DNA from: Firmicutes bacterium UBA6648
GTDB lineage: Bacteria > Bacillota > Clostridia > Peptostreptococcales > Anaerovoracaceae
DNA length: 7,209 bases
Direction: 5' to 3'
Assembly (NCBI GenBank): GCA_002455605.1
Contig: DKLE01000141.1
Location: forward strand, 1-7,209
Shown: in pieces, positions 5,718-7,209 of the stretch
Layout of the letters: every line of letters starts with the position of its first letter
How positions within the stretch are numbered: the stretch's first letter is position 1
Notes under the pieces: model-generated
What the model was told of the DNA's origin: nothing
The model's input: only the letters and a program-made list of their open reading frames with translations
Databases searched by the model: none
Made by a program: the position numbers and the translations under genes

Positions 5718-6665
5718 ATGTCAGAAATTTATCTTGCAGGTGGTTGCTTTTGGGGAACCGAGAAATATCTTTCGTTGATTCCAGGTGTTTTGTCCACTCA
5801 GGCCGGCTATGCCAACGGAAATACGGAAGAGCCTACTTATGAGGAAGTGTGCAATCGGAATACGGGACATGCTGAAACGGTACGAGTTGTTTATGATTCA
5901 GAGATAATTCCTCTGGCATTTTTGCTGGAGCTATATTATGAATCGATTGATCCGGTTTCCGTGAATCGGCAGGGCGGTGATTACGGTCCGCAGTATCGAA
6001 CCGGTATCTACTATGTCAACGAGGAAGATCTGCAGGTGATTAATCACTCCATTTTGCAACTTCAAGAGCAATACGGAAAACCTATCGCGATTGAGGTAGA
6101 GCCGCTACACAATTTCACTCCCGCAGAGGAATATCATCAAAAATATCTGGATAAACATCCCGGCGGCTATTGTCATATTTCAAAGGCAAAGTTAGAAAAA
6201 GCTGCAAAATCAATCGTAAATCCTACATTTTACAAAGCACCGGACACCGATACCCTGCGCAAAATATTGACCGAAGAACAGTACGAAGTAACACAGAACA
6301 GCGCCACCGAACCTCCCTTTCAGAATGAATTCTGGGACACCTTTCAGCCTGGAATTTATGTGGACATCACAACCGGTGAGCCGCTCTTTGCCTCCAGTGA
6401 TAAATTTGAATCTGGCTGCGGCTGGCCAAGCTTTTCAAAACCCATTGATCCGAATGTAATTCACGAAAAAAAGGATACTTCTTATGGCATGTACAGGACA
6501 GAAGTTCGAAGCCACGCGGGAAACGCCCATTTAGGTCATGTGTTTAACGACGGTCCCAAGAAAACAGGCGGATTGCGGTACTGTATTAACAGTGCATCTC
6601 TGCGGTTTATCCCGAGAGAACAGATGGCACGGGAAGGCTATGGATATCTTTTGGATCGGATTTAA
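5718..6665 (+). CDS. msrAB: Bifunctional peptide methionine sulfoxide reductase MsrA/MsrB
   Basis: A 315-residue fusion that reduces methionine-S-sulfoxide (MsrA half) and methionine-R-sulfoxide (MsrB half) in oxidised proteins, normally with thioredoxin as electron donor. Seen: the MsrA domain about 1-160 with GGCFWGTEK (8-16, catalytic Cys10), [14 protein letters not shown] and HPGGYCHIS (likely resolving Cys152). After a linker comes the MsrB domain, about 180-310, with [22 protein letters not shown] (Cys234, resolving type) and [13 protein letters not shown] (catalytic Cys289). The two CxxC zinc pairs of Zn-type MsrB are absent: the places read DITTGE and [12 protein letters not shown]. 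No signal peptide is seen, so it should be cytosolic, unlike the secreted PilB type. AGAGG (5707-5711) six bases before the ATG supports the start. The gene stands alone between two terminators. Function is near certain from the intact active sites; the order MsrA-then-MsrB is the common fusion order. Confidence 0.97.
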   Translation: MSEIYLAGGCFWGTEKYLSLIPGVLSTQAGYANGNTEEPTYEEVCNRNTGHAETVRVVYDSEIIPLAFLLELYYESIDPVSVNRQGGDYGPQYRTGIYYVNEEDLQVINHSILQLQEQYGKPIAIEVEPLHNFTPAEEYHQKYLDKHPGGYCHISKAKLEKAAKSIVNPTFYKAPDTDTLRKILTEEQYEVTQNSATEPPFQNEFWDTFQPGIYVDITTGEPLFASSDKFESGCGWPSFSKPIDPNVIHEKKDTSYGMYRTEVRSHAGNAHLGHVFNDGPKKTGGLRYCINSASLRFIPREQMAREGYGYLLDRI

Positions 6666-6713
6666 ATGGATAATAACCAAATTGCGAAAGGAGAATATCT
6701 GTTTGAAACGTAA
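6666..6713 (+). other. 15-codon open frame directly after the msrAB stop
   Basis: The base after the msrAB TAA begins an ATG in the same frame, giving MDNNQIAKGEYLFET before TAA at 6711-6713. No ribosome binding site precedes this ATG, while an AAAGGAG at 6687-6693 sits inside it, pointing at nothing longer than an eight-codon TTG frame through the terminator. It may be the remnant of a lost 3' gene, a leftover of a longer MsrAB tail, or chance. Confidence 0.2.
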
Positions 6714-6742
6714 AAGAGCCTTCGCGTGAAGGCTCTTGTTTT
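6714..6742. terminator. Strong terminator shared by msrAB and the convergent small gene
   Basis: AAGAGCCTTC (6714-6723) pairs perfectly with GAAGGCTCTT (6728-6737) around the tetraloop GCGT, followed by GTTTT (6738-6742). On the minus strand the same hairpin is followed by TTTTA, and it sits 12 bases after the stop of the minus-strand gene at 6750, so it can act in both directions. Confidence 0.92.
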
Positions 6743-6749
6743 ACTAATA

Positions 6750-7022
6750 CTATTTTCCTAATAAAACCATTAGTTTCTGTCTTACTTCATCTAACGCAGT
6801 AAAATGTTCTTGGAGCTGCTGTTGTTTTAATTTTATTTCCGTTTCATCGTCAGCTTTAAAACCTAATTCTAATAATAAAGCTAAGCTATTAAATTCTTCC
6901 TCATTCATTATCTTTATCATTTCTAATTTTTCGTTCAATGCTCCATATTCCACAGTAATTTCGCCCTGCTTATCATCTATTTTCTTTAGTAGTTGATTAA
7001 CAGCCTCTTTATCAAATTTCAT
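6750..7022 (-). CDS. Small helical protein of unknown function, 90 residues
   Basis: I do not recognise a named family. The protein is almost all charged and leucine-rich helix: FDKEAVNQLLKKIDDKQGEI (3-22), a helix around 27-40 (ALNEKLEMIKIM), an EEFNSLALLLELGF helix (42-55) and ETEIKLKQQQLQEHFTALDE to the end (60-90). It has no cysteine, tryptophan, signal peptide or membrane segment. Heptad-like spacing of Leu/Ile/Met suggests a small helical bundle or coiled coil, for example a phage-type or structural accessory protein; this is inference. The ATG at 7020-7022 is chosen because GGAG (7031-7034) lies eight bases upstream; an upstream extension of 17 residues would run through that site and the promoter. 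Its own promoter and a terminator 12 bases past the stop make it a complete monocistronic unit. Confidence 0.82.
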   Translation of the reverse strand: MKFDKEAVNQLLKKIDDKQGEITVEYGALNEKLEMIKIMNEEEFNSLALLLELGFKADDETEIKLKQQQLQEHFTALDEVRQKLMVLLGK

Positions 7023-7044
7023 AGAATTTTCTCCTTTTTCTTTT

Positions 7045-7073
7045 ATAATACACCATATTTTTCCTCTTTTCAA
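7045..7073 (-). promoter_or_regulatory. Promoter of the 90-residue gene
   Basis: On the minus strand, -35 TTGAAA (7068-7073) and -10 TATTAT (7045-7050) are exactly 17 bases apart. The start point would fall near 7038, giving a very short leader of about 16 bases that still includes the GGAG ribosome binding site. Confidence 0.7.
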
Positions 7074-7197
7074 TCGATATCCGTTTGTCGCTCAAAAAAG
7101 CTATCCTGTCAGAAGTACTGCTTCTATTGGGAAGCCATCAGTAATAAAACTCTATTGATTGGTAAATAATTTCTTTTTTCTTGGTTATCCTAATTTT

Positions 7198-7204
7198 GAG
7201 GTGA
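7198..7204 (+). promoter_or_regulatory. Ribosome binding site of a gene starting beyond the right edge
   Basis: GAGGTGA at 7198-7204 is a good Shine-Dalgarno sequence with only five bases left after it, so a plus-strand start codon is expected within a few bases outside the window. The same TTGAGGTGAT string precedes the 57-residue gene at 5412. Between 7074 and here no gene, hairpin with T run or clear promoter was seen. Confidence 0.5.
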
Positions 7205-7209
7205 TAAAG

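Noticed and set aside
6538..6729. 63-codon plus-strand frame overlapping the end of msrAB
   Set aside because: Out of frame with the conserved MsrB catalytic region and runs through the terminator hairpin.
7104..7124. Short hairpin AGAAG-tactg-CTTCT region as terminator or regulatory RNA
   Set aside because: Only a five-base stem with no T run; within chance expectation.

Overview
The window looks like chromosomal DNA of a low-GC Gram-positive bacterium, most likely an anaerobic member of Bacillota (Clostridia-like). The evidence is AT-rich intergenic DNA, strong GGAGG-type ribosome binding sites, a BlaI/BlaR1-type sensor pair, a TcdE-type holin and a fused MsrA-MsrB. No species can be named from the sequence alone. 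No RNA gene, insertion sequence, integrase or CRISPR array was seen.

Layout: (1) 1-700, minus strand, a DMT/EamA-family transporter that runs off the left edge. (2) 701-900, a divergent control region. It holds a near-palindrome over the transporter promoter, and a clear TTGACA/TAGAAT promoter with two BlaI/MecI-like dyads about three helical turns apart. (3) 901-4753, plus strand, a two-gene operon: a BlaI-family repressor and an 1154-residue BlaR1-like M56 metalloprotease receptor. The receptor's extracellular part is not a penicillin-binding domain but a large mosaic with Asp-box propeller repeats, a duplicated domain and a calcium-loop-like motif. (4) 4790-4819, a terminator between convergent genes, then a minus-strand holin of the toxin-secretion/phage-lysis family (4870-5262) with no lysin beside it. 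(5) 5412-5585, plus strand, an unrecognised 57-residue protein followed by its own terminator. (6) 5718-6665, plus strand, a bifunctional methionine sulfoxide reductase MsrAB, ending at a strong terminator. (7) 6750-7022, minus strand, an unrecognised 90-residue helical protein with a good promoter. The last 130 bases hold no gene but end in a ribosome binding site, so a plus-strand gene probably starts just past the right edge.

How it fits together: the only multi-gene unit is the repressor/receptor pair. By analogy with BlaI/BlaR1, the receptor would sense an extracellular signal, activate its cytosolic zinc protease and cause loss of the repressor, relieving repression of its own operon. 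No beta-lactamase or PBP2a gene lies in the window, so any other targets are elsewhere. The remaining genes are single transcription units with their own signals. The most interesting object is the receptor with its unusual sensor region, together with its tandem-operator promoter.
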